From CBDCUE01 sp965222515 (GTDB lineage: Bacteria > Pseudomonadota > Alphaproteobacteria > Rickettsiales > JABIRX01), in assembly GCA_965222515.1 (NCBI GenBank), contig CBDCUE010000009.1, positions 1-64,000 of the forward strand: a stretch of 64,000 bases of DNA, given 5' to 3'. The first letter of the stretch is position 1, and every line of letters starts with the position of its first letter. The position numbers were made by a program, and so were the translations under genes. A model generated the notes under the pieces. It saw only the letters and a list, made by a program, of their open reading frames with translations. It had not been told where the DNA came from and searched no databases. Positions 1-9,111 of this stretch are shown here, in pieces.

Positions 1-134
1 TAATCTATTGTCCTTTAATCGTTCTAATCTTTATTATCAAAAAATTAATAGAAAAATTAATTTTTTGATGGTATGGTGTTATACTATTTTAGCAGAAACA
101 ATAATAAGAACTATCATAAATATCCATATTTATT

Positions 135-291
135 GAAAGATTTTGGAGAACTATTAAATATGAAGAAATATTCATAAACCCTCCTGCTGATGGAAAAGAA
201 TTAAAAGAAAAATATTAAAGAATATATTTTATTTTATAACAATGAAAGATTGCATCAATCTTTAGATTATAGCACTCCTTCAGCAATTTAG
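135..291 (+). pseudogene. IS3-family transposase OrfB, C-terminal relic, frameshifted
   Basis: Conceptual translation gives RFWRTIKYEEIF in one frame and, after a frame change near 200-215, EYILFYNNERLHQSL ending in a stop after DYSTPSAI. This is the conserved C-terminal end of IS3-type DDE integrases (the W-RTIKYE and YN-RHQSL signature blocks). No intact upstream part is present in the window and a stop plus one-base shift separates the two blocks, so this is a dead remnant. It marks the left flank of the restriction-modification genes as a mobile-element-rich area. Confidence 0.8.
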
Positions 292-299
292 CGTGGTTA

Positions 300-699
300 A
301 TATGTGAAAGAGTTTTGTTCTTTTAGGTATTTACTGGAGAGAAGATGATATATTTTATTTGTCTTTTTAAGAAAATAATTTATATTTACTTTTGTAGCAC
401 AGGCAGAGGTGCCGATGGCTATGAGAGGAGATGGTTTTTATAATCATCTTATTTTTAGGTTAGGTTTATTTTTGTTGATTTAACCTAAAAACTTACGGTA
501 GTTTTCTTCCTTTTTGTCTACGACTTTTCTAAAAAAGCTGTCTGACCAAATGGGTGCATCATATAAACCTAAATAAAAAGGTATAAAGCTTTAGATTAGA
601 TGTTAAAAATTTGCAACTCCAAAATTGTTTAGTAAAAATCAATAGGATTTATAAAAATTATATATAATATGTAAGCATAATATAATTAATACTATTTTT
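300..699. other. Intergenic, no gene recognised
   Basis: No coding signal recognised on either strand. A weak stem (AGGTTA at about 458 with TAACCT at about 481) lacks a clear T-run. A TATAAT hexamer at 663-668 sits 31 bases before the first methylase start and may be its -10 box; no good -35 is obvious. Confidence 0.4.
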
Positions 700-1803
700 A
701 TGGAAAGTCTATCAGTATTAGAAGCAACAAACCTAGACACTATCAAATTTAGAGTGATAGAGAGGGACTATAAACACATTATCAAGACATTTTCTATACA
801 GAATAGAAGATATATAGGGAGTAAATATAAATTATTGAGCTGGATTTTCTCTATAATAAATAAGGAGTGTAAGGGGGATATATTTTTAGATATTTTTGCA
901 GGAACGGGAGTTGTTGGAGCAGAGGGAATAAAACATTTTAAGAAAGTTATTCTTAATGATTTTTTATTTTCTAATTATATAATACACAATGCTTTTTTTA
1001 AGAAAGGGAGGTATAGTATAGAAAAAGTAAAAAAAATTATTAGAAAATACAACAGTATAGATTCTCACTCTTTAAGTGAAAATTATTTTTCTATAAATTT
1101 TGGAGGAAAGTATTTTAGCAACAGTTCTACAAAAATCATAGGATTTATTAGAGAAGATATTGAGTTAAATAAAAACAAATTAACAAGTAAAGAATATAGC
1201 ATTCTAATTACCTCATTGATCTATTCAATTGATAAAATTGCTAATACGGTTGGACATTATGATGCATATTTTAAAAAGGATTTAGTTGTAGATAGGTTTA
1301 AAATGGGATTAATTCTTCCTGTGCAGACACAAGATATATCAATTTTTAGAGAAGATGCCAATATAGTAGCTAAAAAAATAAAAGCTGATATTGTTTATAT
1401 TGATCCACCATATAACTCAAGACAATATAGCAGATTTTATCATATTTTGGAGAATTTAGTGAAGTGGGATAAGAAAGAGTTATACGGAACAGCCCTAAAA
1501 CCAGTTCCTGAAAACATGAGTGAGTATTGTAAGGTTGGAGCTAAACAAAAACTATCAGAGTTAGTTGAAGGGTTGGATGCTAAATATTTAGTTGTTTCCT
1601 ATAACAATACATATAATTCAAAGAGCAACTCCTCTAAAAATAAAATTACACTAGAAAATATAAAAGAAATATTAACTAAGAAAGGTAAAACTAGTATTTT
1701 TCAAAAAGACCATAAGTTTTTTAATGCAGGAAATACATCCTTCAAAGACCATAAAGAATTCTTATTTGTAACAAAAGTTAAAAATGAAAGTGATGAAAAT
1801 TAA
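700..1803 (+). CDS. D12-class DNA adenine-N6 methyltransferase, M1 of a type IIS R-M system
   Basis: Predicted to methylate adenine in one strand of an asymmetric recognition site. Seen: the RRYIGSKYKLL block (about 36-46) typical of D12 enzymes, AdoMet-binding motif I DIFAGTG (64-70), and catalytic motif IV DPPYNSRQYS starting at residue 235. Length 367 aa fits a single-domain enzyme. The 3' end overlaps the next methylase gene by 20 bases and the nuclease follows, so the three look like one operon. Two separate adenine methylases are what a type IIS system with a non-palindromic site needs. No Shine-Dalgarno precedes the ATG. The target sequence cannot be read from the protein by eye. Confidence 0.88.
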   Translation: MESLSVLEATNLDTIKFRVIERDYKHIIKTFSIQNRRYIGSKYKLLSWIFSIINKECKGDIFLDIFAGTGVVGAEGIKHFKKVILNDFLFSNYIIHNAFFKKGRYSIEKVKKIIRKYNSIDSHSLSENYFSINFGGKYFSNSSTKIIGFIREDIELNKNKLTSKEYSILITSLIYSIDKIANTVGHYDAYFKKDLVVDRFKMGLILPVQTQDISIFREDANIVAKKIKADIVYIDPPYNSRQYSRFYHILENLVKWDKKELYGTALKPVPENMSEYCKVGAKQKLSELVEGLDAKYLVVSYNNTYNSKSNSSKNKITLENIKEILTKKGKTSIFQKDHKFFNAGNTSFKDHKEFLFVTKVKNESDEN

Positions 1804-2689
1804 AAGGTCACCGATGTTTTATGTTGGCGATAAATATAAACTTATTGAGGAAATTAGAAAATATTTTCCTGGTAATATTGATAACTTTATAGAGCCTTTT
1901 GTTGGAGGTGGAAGTGTTTTTTTAAATGTTCGTGCTAGGAGGTATATTATTAATGATATAAATAAATATGTATATGGATTACATCATTTTTTACAGAAAA
2001 GCACAAAAAATGATGTATTTTTTACAAATATTTTAGAAGTTTTAGTAAAACAGAACCTTTCTCATTCGTTCGTAAAAGATGTTGTAGGCTCAGAATTAAA
2101 ACAAAAGTATAAAAAAACATATTATGCAAAGTATAATAAACAGGGATATATAAAATTAAAAAACGAGTTTAATAAATCTAAAGAAAAAGATTATAATATC
2201 TTATATATTTTACTCATATATGGTTTTAATAGGATATTAAGATTTAATGCAAAAGGCGAATATAATGTTCCAGTGGGAAATGTTGATTTTAATAAAAATG
2301 TAGAGGTTGCACTAAATAATTATTTTGATTTTGTAAAAGAGAATAAAATACAATTAAGAAATCTAGATTTTAATAATTTTTTAATGAAACAAAATTTTAA
2401 GGAAAATGATTTTATATATTTAGACCCACCATATTTAATAACCTCTAGTGAATATAATAAAATATGGAATGAAAAGAAAGAACTAGAGCTTTTGAATCTA
2501 TTAGATAAAATTAATAAAAAGAATGTAAAGTTTGCAATATCCAATGTTATAAGATATAAAGGGATGAAGAATCAAATTTTTTTAGATTGGATGAAAAAAT
2601 ATAAATATGTTAAAATAAAAAGTAATTATATAAGTTATCACGATAATTCTAATAAAGACTTTATAGAAGTTTTAGTATTTAATTATTAA
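1784..2689 (+). CDS. D12-class DNA adenine-N6 methyltransferase (Dam-like), M2 of the R-M system
   Basis: Second adenine methylase, expected to protect the other strand of the site. Seen: N-terminal PMFYVGDKYKLI, motif I-like EPFVGGGSVF (37-46) and DPPY at 214-217, with the Dam-type order of motifs. 301 aa is usual for the family. It begins inside the end of the first methylase gene, which suggests translational coupling; an in-frame ATG at 1793 is an alternative start. The nuclease gene starts 4 bases after its stop. Confidence 0.88.
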   Translation: MKVMKIKRSPMFYVGDKYKLIEEIRKYFPGNIDNFIEPFVGGGSVFLNVRARRYIINDINKYVYGLHHFLQKSTKNDVFFTNILEVLVKQNLSHSFVKDVVGSELKQKYKKTYYAKYNKQGYIKLKNEFNKSKEKDYNILYILLIYGFNRILRFNAKGEYNVPVGNVDFNKNVEVALNNYFDFVKENKIQLRNLDFNNFLMKQNFKENDFIYLDPPYLITSSEYNKIWNEKKELELLNLLDKINKKNVKFAISNVIRYKGMKNQIFLDWMKKYKYVKIKSNYISYHDNSNKDFIEVLVFNY

Positions 2690-2693
2690 ATAT

Positions 2694-4304
2694 ATGAGAG
2701 AAAGAAAAAAAGAGTATAAGCCACTACTCTTTACTACAACAGTTAGGAACCCATCTAGAGTAAAGTTCTTATTAAATATTTTCAGTAAATTTAATAAGAA
2801 TACCTTGGACAACAATTTAGCAATTAAAGTTATGAAAGAGGTGGTTCGTTATGGATTATATTGTCCAATGAAACAGTCTCCTAGTATAAAAAGAAAATGG
2901 GAAGGAAAAAAAAGAGGAGAGTTTTCCAATGTATTACTGTCGGAAGAAGAAGTTGATGAGATATTTGATATAAATCCTCAAAATCATAAAGAGGCTGGAT
3001 TTAGCACGGGTTGGGCTTCTAGATTTGCGACTCTTTTTGATTTTTCAAAAGAGTTAGGCTTTGTATATTTCCGTCAAGGGGAAAAGGTTGAATTTTCGTA
3101 TATAGGTTTAAAATTAGCACAGTCAATAGAAGTAAAAACAAAGAGGGATATTATTTTATTAAAAGATTCACACCCAGAGTTTGAGCAACAAGCATTTCTA
3201 CATTCTTTTGCAAAATATCAAAGGAACAACCCTTTTGTAAAGGTATTAAACGATAATGTGCCATTGCTTCTTTTATTACAGGTAATATCTAAACTGAACT
3301 CTGACAGTGAAACCAGTGATGCTGGAATTTCTAAATTAGAATTGCCTTTTTTAATTTTTTGGAAAGATAATAATGCTGACTCATTATATAAATTAATAAA
3401 GAGTGTTAGAAATAAATATGGGTTTAATCCTAGTAGTGAGGTTATAGTTGATATATGTCTAAACACCATAATGGGAGGTGATTTTAAAAAATTTCAGCCA
3501 GAATCAATAATATCTGGTTATCCAGACGAGTTTATAAGAAAAATGAGGCTTACGGGGTTAATTTCTTTAAGAGGTCAAGGAAGGTTTATTGATATTAATA
3601 AAAATGAACAGGGTAAAGTAGACTATATATTAAAAACTTATTCAACATATAAAAAATATGAAAAAGAAAAAGACTACTTTGACTATATGGCAAAAGAAGA
3701 TGATAAACTTTTATCATTTGAAACAAAAAGGTTAAATGTTTCTGAAAACAATAAAAAATTAGAAAAATGGATAGGCTTGTATTCTTTTTCTAAGATAAAA
3801 GAAGAACTCCTTATTTTATCTAGAAAGTCTATGTCTAGAGACAGTCTTTTTAAATATTTATCAGCACCAATTAGGTTAGAGTTTTTAACAGCATTAGCTA
3901 TAAAATCTAAGTTCCCATCCATCAAGGTAATTCCTAATTACCCTTGTGATGATGAGGGGGTTCCTACTTCAACAGCTGGAGGACAGGGAAATCAAGGGGA
4001 CATTGAGTGTTTTGAAGATACAGGTGAAGATGGAGAAGAGAATGGTATATTAGTTGAAGTTACTATGTCAGAAGGAACTTCGCAGACAAAAATGGAAGTA
4101 TGGTCTATAACAAGGCATTTAGAAGAATTTAGCAAAAAGAAAGGAATAAAATCTATGTGCTACTTTATAGCCCCTACAATTTTTATAGATACGGAAAGGT
4201 TAATAAAGTATTCTAACCAAGAACACAATATATTTATGTTAGCTAAAACTATTCAAGACTTTATTTCTCATTTAGAAAATAAGAAAAAACTATATTATTC
4301 TTAA
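2694..4304 (+). CDS. AlwI-family type II (IIS) restriction endonuclease
   Basis: Likely cuts DNA at a fixed distance from an asymmetric site protected by the two methylases upstream. Seen: the N-terminal FTTTVRNPSRVKFLL block characteristic of the AlwI/PleI/MlyI nuclease family, and a C-terminal PD-(D/E)xK-like core in which D436 is followed by LVEVT at 453-457. Length 536 aa is close to other members. Placement directly behind M1 and M2 supports the call. Family assignment is from recognised motif blocks; specificity (AlwI itself reads GGATC) is not implied. Confidence 0.8.
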   Translation: MRERKKEYKPLLFTTTVRNPSRVKFLLNIFSKFNKNTLDNNLAIKVMKEVVRYGLYCPMKQSPSIKRKWEGKKRGEFSNVLLSEEEVDEIFDINPQNHKEAGFSTGWASRFATLFDFSKELGFVYFRQGEKVEFSYIGLKLAQSIEVKTKRDIILLKDSHPEFEQQAFLHSFAKYQRNNPFVKVLNDNVPLLLLLQVISKLNSDSETSDAGISKLELPFLIFWKDNNADSLYKLIKSVRNKYGFNPSSEVIVDICLNTIMGGDFKKFQPESIISGYPDEFIRKMRLTGLISLRGQGRFIDINKNEQGKVDYILKTYSTYKKYEKEKDYFDYMAKEDDKLLSFETKRLNVSENNKKLEKWIGLYSFSKIKEELLILSRKSMSRDSLFKYLSAPIRLEFLTALAIKSKFPSIKVIPNYPCDDEGVPTSTAGGQGNQGDIECFEDTGEDGEENGILVEVTMSEGTSQTKMEVWSITRHLEEFSKKKGIKSMCYFIAPTIFIDTERLIKYSNQEHNIFMLAKTIQDFISHLENKKKLYYS

Positions 4305-4359
4305 CAAGAAGTAATTTAAGTATAAGAGCTTAAATTTGCAAAATGTCAAATTATAAGTA

Positions 4360-4529
4360 GTCGCACCTAAAAAACTATAAAAAGCCTTGCAGTATAAGGT
4401 TTTTTTTGTATAATTTGCATAGTAAAAACACAAGCTTATTACCAATAACTCTTAAAACCTTGCAAAAATGTTACACAAAACTCACCAAACAGAAAATGAT
4501 ATGGATATGTTCAGAAATGAATTAGTAAA
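4360..4529 (+). mobile_element. Truncated copy of the neighbouring IS5-family element
   Basis: Begins with the terminal repeat GTCGCACCTAAA preceded by TA, then repeats, inverted relative to the complete copy, the terminator-like stem, the TATAAT and the first codons of the transposase (ATG at 4468, MLHKTHQTENDMDMF...), which end where the complete IS begins. About 170 bases of one end survive. Few differences from the full copy suggest a recent event. Confidence 0.8.
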
Positions 4530-4531
4530 TA

Positions 4532-6017
4532 GTCGCACCTAAATAATTACATTTTTAGTTAAATTAACAATTATTAAATAATAAAAAGTGTGTTTTTTCT
4601 TAAAAAAATACTTTTTATTACAAAAATTACCATTTGGATTTTGGCAAAAAGATAACTATCTATGCAGTTTAACAGCTTTCTTAAGTTTAAATCCCATAGC
4701 AGTTGCTATTGCATTCATATTATCTCCCATTTTTCCTTTAAGATAACATCTTGCCCCCCTTGAGCCATCATTTTTAATATGACCTATCACTGGCTCTATC
4801 GCATTTCTTCGTTTTTGATATTTCTTTTGCAAAATAGATAATGTTTTCTTTCTTGTTCTTGCCACAATAACATTTTTATCTTTTATTCCATGACCTTTAT
4901 AGCCTTGATCAACATAAACCTCCCTAAAACTCTTGCCACTCAACCTTTCTGCTTGTTCCAAATTAGATTTTAATGTATGTCCATCATACGGATTGTTATC
5001 AAATGACTTTGCTCCTAAAACAAAATTTGACCTAGAACTTACTACAAAACCTACTTTACAACCAAACTCATATTTCTTGTGAGCTTTTCCCTTACTTATG
5101 CAACTCACATCTTCATGCCATGAATAAATCTTATTCTTATCCGTTCTTTGCTGATTGTAAATTAACTTTGCTCTTAACAATGCTTGAAATAATTTACTAT
5201 TGTTTTTCAAATCTCCTTTCTTATTATCAATATCCCTTATTACTCTACCCAAATAATTCTTTACTTTCTTCTGTTCTGCTTTTCTACCCTTTCTTGACAT
5301 ACTGTATCTCGCTGACATAAAAAGACTCTTTTTACCAACTATTCTATAATTCTGCCTCAATTTTATACCCTCTGCTTCTGCCAACTTTACCAAACTCTCC
5401 CTTGCTTTATGGCACAGCTTAGTATCTGTAGGATAAGTTATTGCTTTTTCTTGAACTGTGCTATCCACTGTTACCCTCTTAAAATCAGCTGATTTTAAAA
5501 CTTTTGTATTTTTTGCTATTTCTATTGTTTCTGAAAACAAATATTCCATCCCTTCTTCTCCTATTCTTTTTCTAAAATACACCAAATTCTCTGGAACTGT
5601 TGGTAACTTATGCTCAAAATATCTACTTCCACAAAAATATTGATAATATGGATTCTCTACCCAAAGCTCACATATCTTTTCATCTGATTGCTTTTCTATT
5701 TCTTTTAACATCAATAATCCACACATTAACCTTATGGGAAGCCCACCTCTACCTAAATTACTATATTTTAATGAAAATTTCTCTTCCATGCTTCTCCAAT
5801 CTACTAATTTTGATAATATTACTAGTTTATGCTTCATATTTATGATATTTACTAATTCATTTCTGAACATATCCATATCATTTCCTGTTTGGTGAGTTTT
5901 GTGTAACATTTTTGCAAGGTTTTAAGAGTTATTGGTAATAAGCTTGTGTTTTTACTATGCAAATTATACAAAAAAAACCTTATACTGCAAGGCTTTTTAT
6001 AGTTTTTTAGGGACGAC
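4532..6017 (-). mobile_element. Complete IS5-family insertion sequence
   Basis: Bounded by imperfect terminal inverted repeats GTCGCACCTAA (left) and TTAGGGACGAC (right), flanked on both sides by TA, which could be the target duplication. It carries one transposase gene on the minus strand. Between the right end and the gene lies a short stem-loop (CCTT/AAGG followed by a T-run when read towards the gene) and then TATAAT, a layout that would block read-in transcription and provide the element's own -10 box. Confidence 0.82.
4656..5909 (-). CDS. IS5-family transposase
   Basis: 417-aa DDE transposase. Seen: N-terminal DUF772-like block (LPIRLMCGLLMLK and ENPYYQYFCG), catalytic D149 in TVDSTVQ, D334 in VYVDQGYKGH and E372 in IEPVIGHIKN, in the order usual for IS5. 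The gene appears intact and may be active. It is read from the right end of the IS towards the restriction-modification genes. A second, truncated copy of its 5' end lies in inverted orientation at 4468-4529. Confidence 0.93.
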   Translation of the reverse strand: MLHKTHQTGNDMDMFRNELVNIINMKHKLVILSKLVDWRSMEEKFSLKYSNLGRGGLPIRLMCGLLMLKEIEKQSDEKICELWVENPYYQYFCGSRYFEHKLPTVPENLVYFRKRIGEEGMEYLFSETIEIAKNTKVLKSADFKRVTVDSTVQEKAITYPTDTKLCHKARESLVKLAEAEGIKLRQNYRIVGKKSLFMSARYSMSRKGRKAEQKKVKNYLGRVIRDIDNKKGDLKNNSKLFQALLRAKLIYNQQRTDKNKIYSWHEDVSCISKGKAHKKYEFGCKVGFVVSSRSNFVLGAKSFDNNPYDGHTLKSNLEQAERLSGKSFREVYVDQGYKGHGIKDKNVIVARTRKKTLSILQKKYQKRRNAIEPVIGHIKNDGSRGARCYLKGKMGDNMNAIATAMGFKLKKAVKLHR

Positions 6018-6019
6018 TA

Positions 6020-6302
6020 ATTAACCTATAGCCAAAAAGATGTTTAGTAGAAATTGTTTTTTTTAATTATTTGTTAGCCATAGCTAACAGATTATTAAAA
6101 AAAGCAATTTATGCTGAGCAGATTGAAGGCTATAGGTCAATTATAAAACTAAAATAGTATTACTTATCAGCAGTCATTTATAAAAGTAGATTGTCATTAT
6201 TATAAATACATCAACCAACCTTAACTTTATAAACTAAATTCTATTTCGTGTAAATATTAAAATGATTACCAATATGCATCAAACAAGCTTAACCCCAAAA
6301 AA
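6020..6302. other. Intergenic between IS and fusA with hairpin and shared repeat
   Basis: Contains the palindrome GTTAGCCATAGCTAAC near 6074-6089, then a block from about 6103 (CAATTTATGCT, AGCAGATTGAAGG, GTCAATTATAAA) that recurs near 20507-20578, and finally one good plus a second partial copy of the recurrent gene-leader motif, pointing into the 3' end of fusA where no start codon follows. Confidence 0.6.
6190..6297 (+). repeat. Orphan copy (plus partial copy) of the recurrent leader motif
   Basis: The block at 6247-6297 contains TTCGTGTAAATATT, then ATGCATC, AACAAGCTTAAC, matching the leaders upstream of fusA, era, proS and others. A weaker match with CAACCAACCTTAACTTT sits at about 6205-6230. 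No reading frame follows on the plus strand, because fusA ends here on the minus strand. It may be the remnant of a lost gene's control region. Confidence 0.55.
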
Positions 6303-8378
6303 TCAAGAATTTTTTTCTTTTATTTCTTCAGCTACATTGTTTGGCACTTGGTCGTAATGAGCGAATTGCATTGAATATTGTGCTCTTCCTTGAGACATTG
6401 ACCTTAATTCATTCACATAACCAAACATATTTGCAAGTGGTACAATAGCATCAATGACTTGAGCATTTCCTCTTGGGTTCATTCCTGAGATATTTCCTCT
6501 TCTTGAATTCAAATCACCAATTACATCTCCCATATAATCTTCAGGAGTGATTACTTCTACACTCATCATTGGCTCTAATAAAACTGGAGAGGCTTGGGGG
6601 ATTGCTTCTCTAAAAGCTGCTTTTGAGGCTATTTCAAAGGCAAGAACACTTGAATCAACATCATGATATGCACCATCTGTTAATGTTGCTTTTACATCAA
6701 CAACTGGAAATCCAGCTATTACTCCTGAATTATAACTAGTTTTTAATCCTTTTTCTACTCCTGGAATATATTCTTTTGGAATATTCCCACCTGTGATTTT
6801 ACTAGCAAAACTAATTCCTTCTCCTTTTTCAGCAGGTTCAAAAGTAATTTTTACCCTAGCAAATTGACCAGCTCCACCTGTTTGTTTTTTGTGAGTGTAA
6901 TCAATTTGAAAACTATTAGTAATAGTTTCTCTATATGCTACTTGAGGAGCACCAATATTAGCACCTACCTTAAATTCTCTCTTCAATCTATCTATAATAA
7001 TTTCTAAATGTAACTCTCCCATTCCTTTCAAAATAGTTTGACCACTTTCCTCATCAGATGAAATTCTTAAAGAAGGATCTTCTGCTGCTAATCTTCCTAA
7101 GGCAAGACCCATTTTTTCTTGATCAGCAGCTGTTTTTGGCTCAACCGCCACTTCAATCACAGGCTCTGGAAATTCCATTCTTTCCAAAATGATTTGCTTA
7201 TCTTGAGGACATAATGTTTCTCCTGTAGTGGTTTTCTTTAAACTTGCAAGTGCTACGATATCTCCCGCTCTTGCTTCTTTAATATCTTCTCTATCATTAG
7301 AATGCATTAATAACATTCTCCCCACTCTTTCTTTTGTTCCTTTAATTGGATTATAGATTGTCTCTCCTGTTTTTAACACTCCAGAATAAATTCTAATGAA
7401 TGATAATGAACCAACAAATGGGTCTGTCATAATTTTAAATGCCAATGCTGCCAAAGGCTCTTTATCATTAAATTTTCTAATAATTTTTTTCTCTTCATCT
7501 TTAGGGTCAGTTCCTTCCACCTCTCCTATATCAACAGGTGATGGTAAAAAATCCACTACACCATCTAAAAGCGATTGCACACCTTTATTTTTAAAAGCAG
7601 AACCACATAAAACAGGAACAAAACTAGCTGAAATAGTTCCTTTTCTAATTACAGCTTTTAACTCTTCTTCACTAATCTCCCCTCCTTCAAAAAATTTTTC
7701 CATTAAAGCATCATCTTGCTCCACTGCTGTTTCTATTAATCTCTCTCTATATTCGGCAGCTTTTTCTTTTAAATCATCTGGAATCTCAACATAGTCATAT
7801 TTTGCTCCATTTTCATCTCCTTGCCATTTTATCCATTTCATTTTAAGCAGGTCAATCAGCCCATCAAATTCTTCTCCAGCTCCAACTGGCAATTGAGTAA
7901 CTAATGGTTTTGCATCTAATCTATCTATCATCATTTCTACACAACGATAAAAATCTGCCCCTGTTCTATCCATTTTATTTACAAAACAAATTCTTGGCAC
8001 ATTATATTTATCCGCTTGTCTCCATACAGTCTCTGATTGTGGCTCAACACCTGCAACAGAATCAAAAACAGCAACTGCACCATCCAAAACCCTCAAAGAT
8101 CTTTCAACTTCAATCGTAAAATCAACATGCCCTGGAGTGTCAATAATATTAATTCTATTGCCATTCCAAAAACAAGTAGTAGCCGCTGATGTGATGGTAA
8201 TTCCTCTTTCCTGCTCTTGCTCCATCCAATCCATAGTAGCTGCTCCATCATGAACTTCTCCAATTTTATATGATTTTCCTGTATAATATAAAATTCTTTC
8301 CGTAGTAGTAGTTTTTCCAGCATCAATATGTGCCATTATCCCGATATTTCTATATTTTTTTAAATCATATTTAAACAT
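6303..8378 (-). CDS. fusA: Translation elongation factor G
   Basis: GTPase that drives ribosomal translocation and, with RRF, ribosome recycling. Seen: G1 AHIDAGKTT (16-24), switch region ERGITITSA, DTPGH (80-84) and NKMD (134-137), followed by domains II-V, total 691 aa as expected. It is the third gene of the str cluster after rpsL and rpsG, but a 243-base gap and a copy of the recurrent leader directly before its ATG suggest its own promoter. tuf, often next in this cluster, is absent; an IS element lies there instead. Confidence 0.98.
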   Translation of the reverse strand: MFKYDLKKYRNIGIMAHIDAGKTTTTERILYYTGKSYKIGEVHDGAATMDWMEQEQERGITITSAATTCFWNGNRINIIDTPGHVDFTIEVERSLRVLDGAVAVFDSVAGVEPQSETVWRQADKYNVPRICFVNKMDRTGADFYRCVEMMIDRLDAKPLVTQLPVGAGEEFDGLIDLLKMKWIKWQGDENGAKYDYVEIPDDLKEKAAEYRERLIETAVEQDDALMEKFFEGGEISEEELKAVIRKGTISASFVPVLCGSAFKNKGVQSLLDGVVDFLPSPVDIGEVEGTDPKDEEKKIIRKFNDKEPLAALAFKIMTDPFVGSLSFIRIYSGVLKTGETIYNPIKGTKERVGRMLLMHSNDREDIKEARAGDIVALASLKKTTTGETLCPQDKQIILERMEFPEPVIEVAVEPKTAADQEKMGLALGRLAAEDPSLRISSDEESGQTILKGMGELHLEIIIDRLKREFKVGANIGAPQVAYRETITNSFQIDYTHKKQTGGAGQFARVKITFEPAEKGEGISFASKITGGNIPKEYIPGVEKGLKTSYNSGVIAGFPVVDVKATLTDGAYHDVDSSVLAFEIASKAAFREAIPQASPVLLEPMMSVEVITPEDYMGDVIGDLNSRRGNISGMNPRGNAQVIDAIVPLANMFGYVNELRSMSQGRAQYSMQFAHYDQVPNNVAEEIKEKNS

Positions 8379-8391
8379 TTTTTTTATTTTT

Positions 8392-8446
8392 TAAAGTTAA
8401 GTTAGCTTAAGTACAGTTTTGCAATCTATACCACATTTACACGAAT
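8392..8446 (-). promoter_or_regulatory. Recurrent leader motif upstream of fusA
   Basis: Read towards fusA: ATTCGTGTAAATGT, ATTGCAAAAC, then GCTAACTTAACTTTAAAA and the ATG about 14 bases later. TTGCAA and TAACTT are about 19 bases apart and could be -35 and -10 boxes. There is no Shine-Dalgarno. A partial copy (CTTAACTTAAAAAAA) occurs again near 8541-8556. Confidence 0.65.
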
Positions 8447-8621
8447 ATTTTTTAAGCTTTTTTTAATTATTTTTAATATCTATATAGTTTTCTTTACAGC
8501 ACTATGATTGCTAATCATTAATTTTTTAACTTTATTTAGCTAGTTTTTTTTAAGTTAAGACATCAGCTGATTGAATATTTTATATATCAACATTCTGTTT
8601 TTTTTAACAAGATAATTTATA

Positions 8622-9092
8622 TTACCATCTGTAATGAGCAAAAGCTCTGTTTGCTTCAGCCATTTTGTGAGTGTTTTCCTTTGTTTTTAAGGCTCCTCCT
8701 CTACCGCCTGTAATATCCAAAATTTCAGCAGATAATCTTTCTATCGCTGTTTTTTCATTTCTTTTTTCCACTGCAGCCAAAATCCATCTGATAGCCAAAG
8801 TTCTTGCTCTGTTTGCTGCAACATCTATTGGCACTTGATAAGTAGCACCTCCAACTCTTCTTGATTTCACTTCAATCTGTGGTTCAACAGACTCTATTGC
8901 TTTAGAAAAAACTTCTAATGGTGATTGGGATAATTTTTTTTCTACTATTTCAAATGCTTGATAAACAATGTTTCTTGCTTTTGTTTTCAAGCCATCTCTC
9001 ATTAAGCTATTAATAAATTTTGCAACTAAAATATTTTTATATTTTGGATCGGGTAAAATTTCTCTTTTTACTGCTTGGTGCCTTCTTGACAT
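8622..9092 (-). CDS. rpsG: 30S ribosomal protein uS7
   Basis: Primary 16S rRNA-binding protein that nucleates assembly of the small-subunit head. 156 aa, the usual length; seen MSRRHQAVKREILPDPKY at the start, the GGATYQVPIDV hairpin region and the MAEANRAFAHYRW end. It follows rpsL with a 19-base gap, as in the standard str operon. Confidence 0.98.
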   Translation of the reverse strand: MSRRHQAVKREILPDPKYKNILVAKFINSLMRDGLKTKARNIVYQAFEIVEKKLSQSPLEVFSKAIESVEPQIEVKSRRVGGATYQVPIDVAANRARTLAIRWILAAVEKRNEKTAIERLSAEILDITGGRGGALKTKENTHKMAEANRAFAHYRW

Positions 9093-9111
9093 ATTTTTTA
9101 CTACTTAATTA

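Noticed and set aside
4305..4357. Possible regulatory RNA after the nuclease gene
   Set aside because: Only 53 bases before the IS fragment, with no stem or promoter seen.
7396..7794. 132-aa plus-strand frame inside fusA
   Set aside because: Antisense shadow of a conserved gene, no family or start signal.
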